This document shows, piece by piece, positions 37,601 to 50,800 of a DNA stretch of 64,000 nucleotides (within the stretch, counting starts at the first letter, position 1; every line of letters begins with the position of its first letter). The translations under genes and the position numbers were made by a program. The notes beneath the pieces are model-generated. The model was not told the origin of the DNA. It was given only the letters and a program-made list of their open reading frames with translations, and searched no databases. The DNA comes from Tetrahymena elliotti 4EA (taxonomy: Eukaryota > Ciliophora > Oligohymenophorea > Hymenostomatida > Tetrahymenidae): the NCBI GenBank assembly GCA_000231825.2, contig JH720304.1, forward strand, positions 1,586,019 through 1,650,018, read 5' to 3'.

Positions 37601-40600
37601 GGTGGGCATTTCTACAAACAATACTTATTATCAATAAGATAGTATCCTATTCAATTAAATATAATATTAACAAAAGCAGAATTTAAGAAATGCTTTACCT
37701 GCTTAACATTTTATACAAAGCTAGCTGTTAAAACATTATATGCAATATGGAAAACAACCTTCGCATGTATCATTATTAGTATCTAAGAATTTTGACTAAC
37801 TACAACTTAAACAATTATTTTCAAAAGGTCCAAAACATTCCTAGCATTTCTATGAACATGACTCACAAATTCCATTTAAGCTATTGTAATATTATTTACT
37901 TGGACAGGAAATACAAGTTGAGTTTATTTAGTCAAATTTTACTCCTAAACGACACTTTGAGCAATTAGAACTAGAAGGCCCAAAGCATTATGTGCATAGA
38001 GGATTACATGGTAAACATCTCTGTGAAAGAGGATCATTTTCTAAATAAAATCCATTATAGCAGCTAGTACATCTATTAAATGATCCTGATACACAACTTG
38101 CACAGCTAGAATCACAAGGCAAGCATAAATACTATGAATAATCAGAATAAAATCCTGCTTTCTCGCATTTAATTTTACAAATATTATCTTCTAGGAAGTA
38201 TCCTATTTTTTTAAGTAGATTGTAAGTAAAAAGCTATTCAAAATATGAAAATACCTAATGAGCATTTTGTACAAAAAGTTTTGGAATCACATGCAGAACA
38301 GTTATTAACGCAAGGTAAACATGTTTGATTGCTAAGATAGTACCCATCATTACAATCTATGCATTAATTAATATTATTTAAACAATTTTTGCAATTAATA
38401 TTACAGGGAATACATATTCCATTTTAATTTAAATACCTATCTGGACAATCACTTAAACAAGAACCTTCAAATAATTAGTATCCATTTTCACATTAGGTAC
38501 AGATGTTATCATTTTTGCAAATCTAGCAAAAATTTCCACAAGGTTAGCAAGTATTATCGGAATGCTTATAATTACCAAGGGCACACGTATCACAAGTTGA
38601 TGAACTATCTATGCATTCTTAACAGGATATATGACAAGGCTAGCAAGAATTTCCATTCTAATAAAAACCTTAACTACATTTTAATACACATTCATTTCTA
38701 ATGAGCTTCTAAGTTAAGAATGGTTAATTACACAAAATACAATCTTAATCTGTTGCTCCAGAACAAGTTAGGCATTTTACATCACATTAAAGACACTAGC
38801 TTCCTGATAAATAAAAACCATTGACACAATTAGTGCAAATATTTTAGTCAATGCAATTTAAGCATGGAGAAACACATCTTTAACAATTTAATTAATTGGT
38901 ATTAAAATAAAAATTTGGAGGGCATTAACTTAAGCACATTCCATTGAAATTTATTAAAGTTTAACATTTAAGGCAGTAGTTAGATGATGAACAAAAGTTA
39001 CAATCATTCATTCCAACTCCATTACCTAACTAGCATGCTAAGCAAGTGTCTTAACCATTAAAAAAATATCCATCATTGCACTATTAGCATTATTAGTTTG
39101 TAGGACCTGTGCACTAAGAGCATGCAACATCACATTGTCTACAGTAGTTTAATGAAAAATCTTGATAGAAATCTATTTAAAATGAATTTATTAAATACCT
39201 TAAAAAAACTTTTAAAAACAATTTTCAAGAATTTTTAAGCATAAACAAGATTAATTATAATTTTAAAAAATAAATATCTGGGCCTTAATTTTGAAAATAG
39301 TTAAAAATTGATAAATTATATTATGATAATAATGAAAATTGTTTAATAATTATTTTATTTAAATAAAGAAAATTTGTTTGACTTTATTAATTTGAATTTT
39401 TACTTTTGGGACAAATCTTCCTACAGTTAGAGCTATAAAAAAAGAAAGAATTTGCACACTAAATTGCGAGGATTTATTTTTATTAAAAATCATAATAACA
39501 TTGTAAAGTGTTAGAAGGACATTAGTAGCAAACTCCAGAAAATAGATAAAAACCTTGTCTACAAGAAGTACAGCTTGTGGGTAAGGAGTTAGCACACTCA
39601 AGGCACTAAGAATCACACTATTTACAAGTTCTAGAAGAAATATCCATAAAATAACCAACATTATCAATGATTCGGCACTTCTAAATGCATATATTATTTT
39701 ATAAAAAATAAGATTATCTACATTTTGAGCAAAATAAACCTAATTATCCATAACAAATTTCACAATTATTCTAGCATATCAAACATTATGAATCTTATTT
39801 ATAAAACCCATATGCACAAGTTAAACACTCTTACTTAGAAATGCATGTAATACACTATTTAGGACAATTAATACACACTTATGTATTATTTGGTAGCTAA
39901 CTAACATAATATTACATAGGACAATTTTAAATACATTAATTGTTAAATAATACTTTTGGATAGTTGCATGATAAGCAATTGGTTTATTTAAAACCAAAGC
40001 AAGTAAAGCAAGATTCATCACAAGGATCACATTCGTAATTGTCATTTAAAAAATATCCATCGTTACATTTTGTGCAACCATTTTAGCTACTAAAACATGA
40101 TATACAATTTTCTGAGCATTTAGAGCAAGTACTAATAATTTAAAGAGTTTGCTTGTCTAAGTACTAATCAAGAAAATAGCCTGGATATTCATCACATTAA
40201 ATTGTGCAGATTTTTAAATTAGGTGTTGGTTAAAAGAGAACAGTATCTTGAGAGCACTAAATACAATCAAAATTTGTAGATTATATACAATTTGAGCACA
40301 ATGCATTACATTAATTACACACTTTAGAAATATTATCATAATACATGCCTTCCACACACATTACGCAGTCATATTAAGTAGGTCCAGTACAAGATTGACA
40401 ACTGAAATGACAGCTTAAACAAGTATTTGTTGCTTTATCTAAATAGTAATTATTAGTAGGACAATCTGTCAAACATGATAACTTATCCTAAAGATATTTG
40501 TATCCACTTAAGCAATTAATACAGCTCCCGTTTAAATTACATTCTAAACAAGGTTTTGGACAACGAATACAAAAAATTTATTTTGTTTAAGAATCTATTT

Positions 40601-43600
40601 ACTATAAAGAAATCTTAGAAGGACATTACTAGACACAATAATCTAAAAAGGAAATATACTTCTAGGAGCAAGATTAACAAGAATAGAGATTTGAAGCAAA
40701 ACAAGTTTTACATGGATATTAGCACCTAGTACACTATAAGCAAGAAAATTGTGTTTAGCATAAAGATTAATCAATGATTCCGAACCCATAGCCATCCTGA
40801 GTGCATCTACATATACCTTTATCAGGATCTAATTCTGAATGAGCAGGGCACTCTGTACAATCAGTTTCTAAAGGACCAGAGCACTTGTTACATGTAGGAT
40901 GGCAAATAATAGTTGATACTTTGATATTTTTTATTGCAAATGTAATATTTTCAATAAAAGCTATAGAAAATTGATAATCTGAAATTTCTAAGCTGTAATT
41001 TTAAACAATAAATGAAAAACTAACTAAAAATTGATCATCACATTCTCTTAGCTATGTATTAAATGTCTATACAATTACTTATCCTGATTAACTACTAAGC
41101 TAAATTATGCAATTCATACAGTCAGTTGTAAAATATAGTTGGAAATATATTTTTAAGGTTTAATGAGGAGATAAATTTGGAATTAAGAATGATGCTTACT
41201 ATAAAAACAGTCCTATCATAAGATCTTTATTTTTTCCACATTAATATGTTTAATCTACACTTAATGTCTTTGATTTTACATATAAATCTATATTTTACTA
41301 AGTAAATTATTGGTTATAATTAAAAAGTAATTCTCCTTCATTAAATCCGCTTTGTATACATTGCTTACTAAAAGCATTTTACACAGTAGAAGGATTGGCA
41401 ATTTAACAATTTTCATAGCATTTTCCTAGGTATAAATAGAAACCTAGAGCACAACTAATACATTATTCTTCACTAGGGCCTATACACTAAAAGCACAAAT
41501 TATGGCAAGCCAAGCATTTTAGTTAATCTTTATCAAAATAAAATCCAGTATCACATTATACACATTTTGTTCCATCAAAAAGATATCCTTATGAACATTT
41601 AACACATTCCCATAAGGAAGGCCCTGTACATGATTCACAAGCGATATTGCATTAGCTGCATGAAGCTTAATTTTTAATGAAATCGTATTTTTAATAAAAG
41701 CCTTCTTAGCATTGGCAATTTGCTTTTCCATCTAAGAATGCATTAGTATGACAAGTAGAGCATGAAAATGTTTCTTAGTCATAACTTTCACAAAGGGGTT
41801 GTATTCTTTCTATTATTTAATTAATAAATTAAAACAGAACAAATAAAATAATTTCCAAAAACAATTTGTTTTTAATTCTGTAAAAATTAAAAAATTTAAT
41901 TTGAAAAAAAATGTAACTCAATAAATGTTTAAAAGATGTTTAAATCAGTTAAATAAAAAACTATCGTAATTCTTGATAATCTTTTGTCAAATAGCCATTT
42001 TTTATTGACAATATTATTTATTTTGTGAAAAATTTGTTTTATTTACATTTAAGGAGGATTGTTTTATTTTCTTATTTTGATATTTTAGGCTTTGTTCTTA
42101 ACATAATATATGTGTATTATTTTTATAAAAACCGATTTTTTAGTCAATTAAAAGTTTAAAAATAAAGTGATCAAGCTATTATTTTAATAGACCTTGATTT
42201 TGTTTTAAAGAGTTGAAATTATTAGACTATTAAAAAATAATATAAATTTACAGAACAATAGCTGAAAGCTTGAGATAGAAAGGCTATATTAGTTACTCCC
42301 TTTTGTAGTGCTTGCTAAGAATATAAAATTGATTTCACCGTGAGATTTGTTTTTTGTAATTTCTAGCTTTTTAACCGCCTTAGGAAAATCAGATAAGCTG
42401 CAAGTAAGTGAGTTACTCTGAATTGATTATTGTGAAATTTGAATATTAGATTCGGAAATTAAAATTAAATCATCTTAGGAGAATTAACCTAACTATATGG
42501 AATCAATTTTAAATATTATTGAATTATGATAGCTTTCAAAGTTATTGAATTCATACTCTAGGTGATAATACTATCCTTGCTCTATCTCAGGTAAATAAGA
42601 TTTTCCAAAGCATGAGAATACTTTTTAGTAATTAAAAGACAAATTCCAGAAATCTAAATACTAAACAACTCTTCCATTTATAAAATTAGACATGATTAAA
42701 TCTTATGTTTTAACACAAATTTAATTTGGTTTTGTTGTATCAACACTGTATAATTAATTGCAAGCTTTCTAGCACTTACCATCTTAGACTACAAATCCAA
42801 TTTAACATTTTAAGCAATATCCAGTAAAATCTTCACATTATAGACAATTATCTAATTTACAAGGTAAGCACTAAAAGCAAGGAGGAGAAAAACAATTGGT
42901 AAAAGAAGAATATTGATTTTAGAGACATAAACATTAATTATTTATTCTATTAGAATTTTCTAACGAGCATTCTATACAGTCACTTTAACTAGGACCGTTT
43001 AAGCAGGAAACACATGTATTATGACATTTTTATACACTAGCAATAACATTTCTAACAGCAAATCCTTTTCCTAATGTTTAGATTGTAATATAAAAATTAG
43101 AATCAGTATTCAGTAATTCAAAGTACACTTGATAGATGCTTAATTAAGAATCGTTTTTAGTACATTTATTTAAGGAAGGAGTAATTAACTTACTTTTAAC
43201 TAAGCTTGCTTCAATTTCATTAATTAAAACTTTTAAATCACTAACAGTTTGAGAATTAAATAAAGTAACATAAAAATTGACTTCTTTTTTATAATGTGCA
43301 GGGAAACTTTCCCACTACATGTAAATTGAAGTTCCTATTTCTATTGTAGCTGACCCAAAAAAGCTATATCCTTAATAAGGGGAATCAATAAAACAAATGG
43401 TGTATTAACTTTACAATAATATTCTGGAGCTATCTATTAAGTAAAAGCCTTCACTATACAAAAAATAGTTCTGTTAAAATTTAGGAAGAATGCCATATTA
43501 TTAAATATCATAATTTTAGATACAAATTTAATTAATTTTATCAGCCAAGTAACCAACAGAACAAATTGCCACACATTTTTTTAATACTGTATCATAATAT

Positions 43601-46455
43601 TATTATGAACTACATGGCTGGCATTAACTATTTAAGTCTAAATAGTATCCTATTATACATATTTAACAAACATGCTAAGTGTTGCATTTGGCACAGTTTG
43701 AATCACACTAGTTACAAGCTTTTTAGCTCTAATCATCAAAAAGGAAATTATTTTGTCCAAATTAATTATTTTTCCCTCCTAATTCTGAGCAGTTAATTGG
43801 GTTAATGCATATTCCTTAGAAGAAGTAATTTTAACTGCAATCTATCAGCAAATCTGCATCATAATTAAAAGTGTAAATATCTTTTAAGCTAAGGACATTT
43901 TAAAAATCTGGATTAGTTAAACCTAAATCACTATTTCCTTCAAAAATAAGCTAAAATTATTTCAAATTTTATAATTCTGGTGAGTAGATAACTTTTAAAG
44001 AGCTTACCAACCCTAAGAACGGAGAATAAAGTGATCCTTGAATATAGCAGCCCACACAAACAGATAATTAAGTAATTCTTGAATCTAGTTAATATTGAGA
44101 TAGAATTTATATTTTTTATATTTAGTTTGAGTATACGTCTTAATAAATTGCATATGAGGATTTAGAATTCATTTAATAACCTAATCCAAAAATAATCCAT
44201 CTATCTATTATCGAAAAGGGTAATTATTATTTCAATGTCTATACATCATTTAAATAATCAAATATTTATTTCATTTCCAAAATTTTATCACTATTTAGAT
44301 AGAGATTTAAAAAATTATACCATTCTCCTTCTACGCTGACAGTAATTAATGGTATTTTTTTTAAAGCGCTACTCAAACTTGTTAACTTAAAATAACCTAC
44401 AACTAGGAAATCTGATATTCCATTCTAATTTATTTCAAATTAAATATTATTTTAGGAAGTATCAGCTGAAATAGATATAAATGATTCCTATTTAGAGGCT
44501 TGAATCAAATTTTTAATTTATGGTCTCGGTGATTTTGGGTTTATTTGTTCATTCTAATTGCAGACACCATTTGTATCAAAAGTGTAGTCTTATATACACA
44601 CAAGACAATATGCTGTATCTAAAGATGAAGATACAAATAAGTTACAATTTTGCATAATAAGACTCTAATCTATCTGATCAATGTCACCAGGTTAGAATAA
44701 ATGTGAATTCGTAAAAAAAATAAAATCTTAAATTGATAAACTTAAACTATCAAGTGATTAATCGTTTTGGGTAGAGCCAATTTAAAAGTATTAACTTAAA
44801 ATGAGTTGACTATTTATCAAAATATTTCCTAATAGCTAATCATCAACATAATACTTAATTTAAGTTTTTTAAAGGTTATTACCCACTGCTAAAATTTAAA
44901 AAGTATGTCTAGAATTAGTTGGTCCAAATTTTATAGTTTCATCATTTAATCCATCAATTTAGACATTTAAATACAAATTTGATTATTTTTATATCATACT
45001 GATAATTAAATTTTGGTTATCTGAGCTAAATAATTTGATTTAATCTTGAATATTTGAACTCTAGAAATCATATTAAATATAGCAGCTAATGATAATAGCA
45101 TCAGCACTTTCGTTTTCAGGTAAAATTATAATAGAGTTTTGACTAAAAAAGTAGCTATAGTAATTAAACTATTGATCAAGCTAAATTTATAGTTGTCCAT
45201 TTCCTTCTTAATCTCCATTTTAAGCTTCATTTTTTCCAATACTCTTTAAATTTCTTTTTGATTAATAAAAATAGTTTTAACAATTCTAAATGAATACATT
45301 TCTATATTAAAATATCAAGAATAATATTTTTTGCCATTAACAAAATCATTGTTTGAAATTTTTTAATGAGGAATTCAAAGAAACGCTAAAATTAAAAAAT
45401 TTTAGGTTATTTTAGTATCTTTTTTTTGAGTAAATAATATTTTCGATTTTTACTAAAATATTATTTATTTGATAAATTAAATTAAAATAAATTTTTAATT
45501 TGTTGGAAAAAAATAATGGACTAATTATTTAGTATTTTTCTCTAAGTTATTTGTTAATAATATTATATAACGCAGATAATTAATTAGAGGTATCTTGTTA
45601 AAAATTTACATCAATTTTTTTTTTGGAGAGTAGTTTATGACTTAATCTGAATTTTCGTACTATTTAAAGTCAAAGTAAAACAATGGTTATGTAGATGTTT
45701 TAAATTAGAGCTAGTATATGTAGTCTAAGGAATATTCTTCATCGATTGAGTAATGAAAAAATATATCTTTTTATCTGGAGCAAGAATTATAGTGAAGTTA
45801 AGAACCTACTGAATAATCAACATTTAAAAAAGCTTCAGGATATGATTCTAGTAGGTCATCTACTCCTCCCACATTTACAGAAAGTATATAATTATTTTAA
45901 AATAAGGCATCAGTAATTTACAAATGCCCTTAACCATTGGAACTGTAAAATATAATCATTGCACTTCTCCATTATTTCTTATAAGAGTCAGTAAAGCTTG
46001 AAAATTCCTTTACTTAGCTAGCTTGAGTCCCCAAATTTACTTCAAATTATAAATTTTTCTTGCTTCCATCATGCCAAAAGCCAATCAGATTGTTTTCAAT
46101 AGACAAATCTACACCTTTAAAAAAATACATTAAAATTGTTTTTTTTTTACTAAATCTTACTATCAAATCCCGTTGAAATACCTATTTGATATTATAGTCC
46201 ATCTTCTTATTAATAGTAATAATACCATAAACCAAAAGAAATAGTTTTAAATGAGGTATTTTAGTCTCCTAAAAGGCTACTTAACTTCCATCCAGATCTA
46301 CCTTCTAAATCAGAAGCTAAATCTTATTATGAAAGCATCTGACAAGGCTAAATATTATAGTTTAAACGAATAGGTTTTATAACTAGGGCGCAACTAACAT
46401 ACTAAAGGATAGATATCCATTTAAAAAAATCAATAAAACTTTAGATTTTCGCCAT
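31623..46455 (-). CDS. Receptor A: giant Cys-rich, EGF, GPS multi-pass protein
   Basis: Eleven exons: 46455-46161, 46114-45610, 45253-42252 (5' edge could be 45301), 41809-39404, 39172-38255, 38202-37699, 37646-37186, 37132-35102, 35053-34840, 34787-33141, 33070-31623 (13,431 nt, 4,476 aa; no in-frame TGA). Signal peptide MAKIQSFIDFFKWISIL; LamG/concanavalin-like domains (LWYYYYQQEDGLQYQIGIS); many CxxC furin-like repeats (CKTCFASNLYSCQSC, CGNFCQICKN) from about residue 650 to 2850. An EGF-like module (CYGNGVCLNNP...CQCYSGFFGQNC) is near residue 3100, and a GPS motif (IRCSFYDENTNSFK, then IICSCTHLTDFTA) near 3360-3400. TM1 is VVYLLIIFIIILHISLRACL; a charged loop of about 700 residues follows, then four helices (FISLILGYIISYFFLGCLTG) and LACRGYFYFKGF. 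It resembles adhesion or polycystin-1-type receptors. Paralogue of receptor B. Confidence 0.88.
34840..35170 (-). other. GPS (GAIN) autoproteolysis motif of receptor A
   Basis: The region encodes RCSFYDENTNSFK, intron 35054-35101, then NDGCTLIKETILNIICSC and HLTDFTAQ. Four cysteines in the GPS order C...C...CxC and the tripeptide HLT match the canonical cleavage site between Leu and Thr. The HLT codons lie at about 34985-34997. The downstream segment LVSQLQIIQSGNIN leads to the first membrane helix, as in GAIN-domain receptors. Confidence 0.85.
39173..39403 (-). other. 231-nt intron, multiple of three, with in-frame TGA
   Basis: This intron of receptor A joins CPK to NFYQDFSLNYC in phase 1. 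It is 77 codons long, so retention keeps the frame, but it contains a TGA in that frame. Splicing restores the regular CxxC spacing, which is why I prefer it over an open continuation. Confidence 0.75.
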
Positions 46456-47822
46456 TTAAACTCTGTTTATTAACTTATGTAATTTCAAATAACTATAAAA
46501 TTCAAAATGCGTTTAATAATTAATATTAATTAAAAAGTGTTTCTATTTGGTTAAAACAAGATAATTATTCAAGGTATTGATTAAATAACCTAAAACTTCA
46601 ATGAAGTTGTAAATAAAGATTCTTTCCTACCAAACAATATAAATTCCTTTTTCTTTCTTTCTAATTTAGTATCACTTATTAATGATAATCAATAAGGGTT
46701 CTGCAGCTAATTATTTTGTTCTAATTCATATAAAATTAAAAAAATTTTTAGATAGAATTGTAAAATACCTAATTATTAAAGATTTGTAATAAAATAATAA
46801 ATGCTTTTATCATTCAAAAAATAAATTTATTTGTTGTTTAAATTTTGTATTCTTTCAGACTTTCATTTAAATAATAGTAGAAGAAGTAAGAAATAATAAA
46901 TTAATTAAAAAAAACATTTTATTTGAAATTTATGTAGCTGAGATTAATTATTTAAAAAATCATTTTTCTCTTTCATCTTATATTACATTAAATTTTTTAG
47001 ATGCAAGAGATATTTTAGCAAAATTTTGTTATTTGATGCTTAGAAATTAATACATGTTTAATTAATATCCTTTTATTTTTGTTTTTATTAGCATGATCTT
47101 ATTTACAAAAATAGTCTTAATAATAAGGATAAATTATTTTAATTTCAATTTTCGATTAAAGTTTAGTTCTTTGGAATAGGTTTATGAATATAAAATTTTT
47201 TGAAAATCTACATTTTATTTATTAAAGGTATTTAAAAGATAACAAAGTTAAATTGTTTTTAAGATTGCGTTTATTTTAGAAATTATAAAGAAAGAATTAA
47301 TTATCATGTTTATTTTAATAAAAACAATTATTAAACTATTTTTTCTTGATTGGCAACTTAATTAGAAAATGCCTTTGTTTCTAATATAATTTAATATTTT
47401 TTTTTATATATTTTGATGTCCTTTGTTCTTTTATGATAAAAATTCAAATTTCTTTTATCACTAACATTTCATTTTTAAATTTTAAGATATGCCATTTTAT
47501 TTACTTAAATGTTAAAGGTTATTATAAAGTATGTATTTCGTTTTCTCCTTTAATAAATTTTGAAAATCCCATTTTCATTTATCAATTTATTTTAGATTGA
47601 AGTAAAATAAATTTTAAGATTGTATGTACTATTAAAAAAAATTATTAACTGTAAAATTCTCAAAAATTTTTACTTGAAATGAAGATAACTAAGATTAATT
47701 AATAATGAAAAGGATCCAAGAAAATATTGAAATATTAAATAATTATTTTTTTAAATTAGATTTTAAAATTGGACAAAATAAAAATAATATTTTGGTAAAT
47801 AATACATAAAATATTTTAGCTA
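46456..47822. other. Intergenic between the two giant paralogues
   Basis: These 1.37 kb of A/T-rich sequence lie between the stop of receptor B and the start of receptor A, both on the minus strand. I see no gene, only A/T tracts. It should contain the receptor A promoter and receptor B 3' UTR. No obvious copy of it lies upstream of receptor B. Confidence 0.55.
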
Positions 47823-50800
47823 TCAATATTCTTCCATAATAATTGATAGAAAATACTATTTATATATCTCTAAGCTATCATACCCTTTGTAGTAGTAGAA
47901 TCCTCTACAGGCAAGTATCTTATTTAAAAATCCATCTTCAAGTCTTTCCTGGTTAGAGAGCCCATAAAGGTAAATTAAAAAGAATATACCATCTATAAAT
48001 ACGCCACTTATCAAAATAGAAATAAAGACTTCAACTATATGGTATGAAAGGCTAAAACTATTCAAGAGAGAAGAATTTAAGCTGTAAAAGTAAATGCCAC
48101 CGAGACAAGAAGCCATTTAAAGGGAACCTAAAGCTATGTAGTAAATCATAAAGTCTTTTCTCAAAGAATTAATTATTTTAAAATCTAGTGGTTGAACTTG
48201 ATTAATTCTTTTTGAGCTAGAAGCAAATATATTAGTGATAAGACCAAAGAAAAAGTAAGGAATAGAATGACTGATAGCAACAGTAACTAAAATTCTGTAC
48301 AAGTATAACTCAAATAAACCGAATTGAGTGTCAATTGAGAAATATTAGTTAAGAGATTCGTTGAATATAATATTTGTAAATATTGCTAATATTAACTAAC
48401 AACTAAAGTAAATACTTTTAGTCTAACGATTGCTGAAAAGTCTATCTTAGTAAGTGCACAAAGAAAACAATTAAAAGATAGATAGTGAATTTATCTGCAA
48501 GTATTAGTTAATAATACCTTTCATTAATGTTATAAATCTTTCCTTGGAATCTATTTCTTAATTAATACGATTTAACACAAATTCCATTTCTGATAATTTT
48601 GTCGCTTCAAGCATTTGCAGATTCTTTTTAGAATTTTTCTTGATTTTATTCATATTTTATTATTCAGAATTACTGTCAATTATTTTTTTGACTTCAAGCA
48701 TTTATTAAATTGAAAATGGCAATTTTATTTCTTCTTCTATCAAAATTAATGTTTCATTATTCTCTATTTTGTAAATATTTTCTGTTAAAAAATTCTTTTC
48801 TTTTATCATCTCCTACAGTATCTCTTAGTATTTCTTGACAATAATTAGTTATTCTTCAGCTTCTTCTTACTTTTAAATAGAACTTAAGAATTTAAAGCCT
48901 TTATTTTATGAAATCTTTTATTCTAAAGACTCTTAAAAGTTTTTGTCTTTGCTATCTAATATCTTTTTATTTTTAGTTTCTTAATCAACTAAGATCTTTT
49001 TCTACTAAGCTAATCTATTTTGAATCTACTGTACTTCTGTGTCACTAAAGCTTGAAGGGCTATCATTACCATTAAGCATTTCATAGTTTCTTTTTAGTTT
49101 TTTAATCAACTTAGATACTTTCTGAACATTTTTTAGGGATTATTCTAATTTTAAAAAATAAATATTTAAAGCATTCAAAAAAAATTGCATTAAGAAATTT
49201 AAATCTTATTATTTGGAAATATTTTTTTTCTTGTTAGCATAGAAAAATTTATTTTGACATTTTTTAATATGTTTTATTAATTAAAAAAATATGAAGAAAC
49301 TGAAATAATTAGGGTATTAAATTTTATTTATTTAGAAATACTTTTAATGAATGTGAAAGATATTTCATTTTTGAGTTTTTTTGAAAATTTAATAAATAAA
49401 ATAAACACCCTACTTTTTTTAATAACACAAAATTTAGAAAAAAAAATGAATTAGTATTTTATCAATATTTAAAAATAAAAAAAAATTTTACCTCTTGGGT
49501 TGATACTTTATTCTTTTAAATCTTATATGTGATTTTCATATCCTTAATCAGGATTTTTTACTACAAAAGTTTACATGGAATGGAATTATTTCTTTTTCTC
49601 TTCTTTGTTTGGTTTTTTTGTAATTGTAGGTCTCTTTCCCTAATTATTTAATTTATTTTGTTCATCATTTTCTGTGTTGATTTCTAATTCTTCATCTTCA
49701 TCAATAATAGTAATTAACTTTTCTGATTCACCATCTCTTCTTACTGTATTGAATCTAGAAACTCTTCTGTTACTTGGAGTATACGAATAACTTGATAATT
49801 CTCTTGAACTATCATTTGACCTAAGATTTTCTTATTTTCTTTAGTTTTCTATATCTTCATCCAGGGAGGTAATGCTTGGGTGTTTGATTTAATTTAATTA
49901 TGCTTATTACTACATAAAATTAATACTCTTTACAGAAGGTAAATTGTATTATTGAGATAATGCATGATTTATTTGATTTTAACTATCATCCTCTATACTT
50001 AAAATTGATGTCTATAATGTTTATTTTAATTGCTTTTGATTATCTTCTGAAATCTTCTCAATACTTTCTTATTTCTTTTAAGTTTGTTAATTTTATACAT
50101 AAATAGTTCTTCTTTGCTATAGCCTATTTTTAGTTTTAAAAAGCTGACTTTAAGCAAAATTGGTAAATTTTTTCAAATTTTTTCTCTTCTTAATTTCTGT
50201 TTTATTTTCTACCTTTGTTTCGCTTTCAGCTTAGTTAGCCATTTTATTTTATTTTAATTCAAACAATTTAATCTATTTAAAGTCAATCTTAATATAATTA
50301 AATTTAAAATGAGCTCTCATAACTAAAAAGAAAGAAATGTTAAATGCTATCAGAAAATAAAAAATAATTTGTAAGTTATTGATGATTTATCCTTCAGCAA
50401 CCTCCTACTATTATTCGTTGTTATCATTTTTAATGGTGACATAGTCTTATTCCCAAAATTCTGAAATATCTTCAGAGTAGTACTAATTCTCTATTAAAAT
50501 AATAGTATTCTTTTTTACAAGATTGAGTGCACTACCACTTTATAATATATTTAACTAATTAACTAAATTAACTGAACGTTATCCTATCATTTATTAAAAA
50601 TTATATTAAATTAAATAGTTATTTTAAAATTTTATTTACCTATTTGCAAAACAGGAAGTTGATTAATTACAACTTTTTAGTTAGCTGATTGCTAAAGCAT
50701 AGAATTACCTAAAGTGACAGTTTTTGTAATATCTGTTAATTTTATACTTGCACTTGCCTAAACCTGGGCTTTCTATCCTGTAAAATCTGTTAAGTGAGTG

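Noticed and set aside
45250..45360. Start codon of receptor A near 45340
   Set aside because: Two more upstream exons (45610-46455) carry a signal peptide and LamG-like sequence homologous to the start of receptor B.
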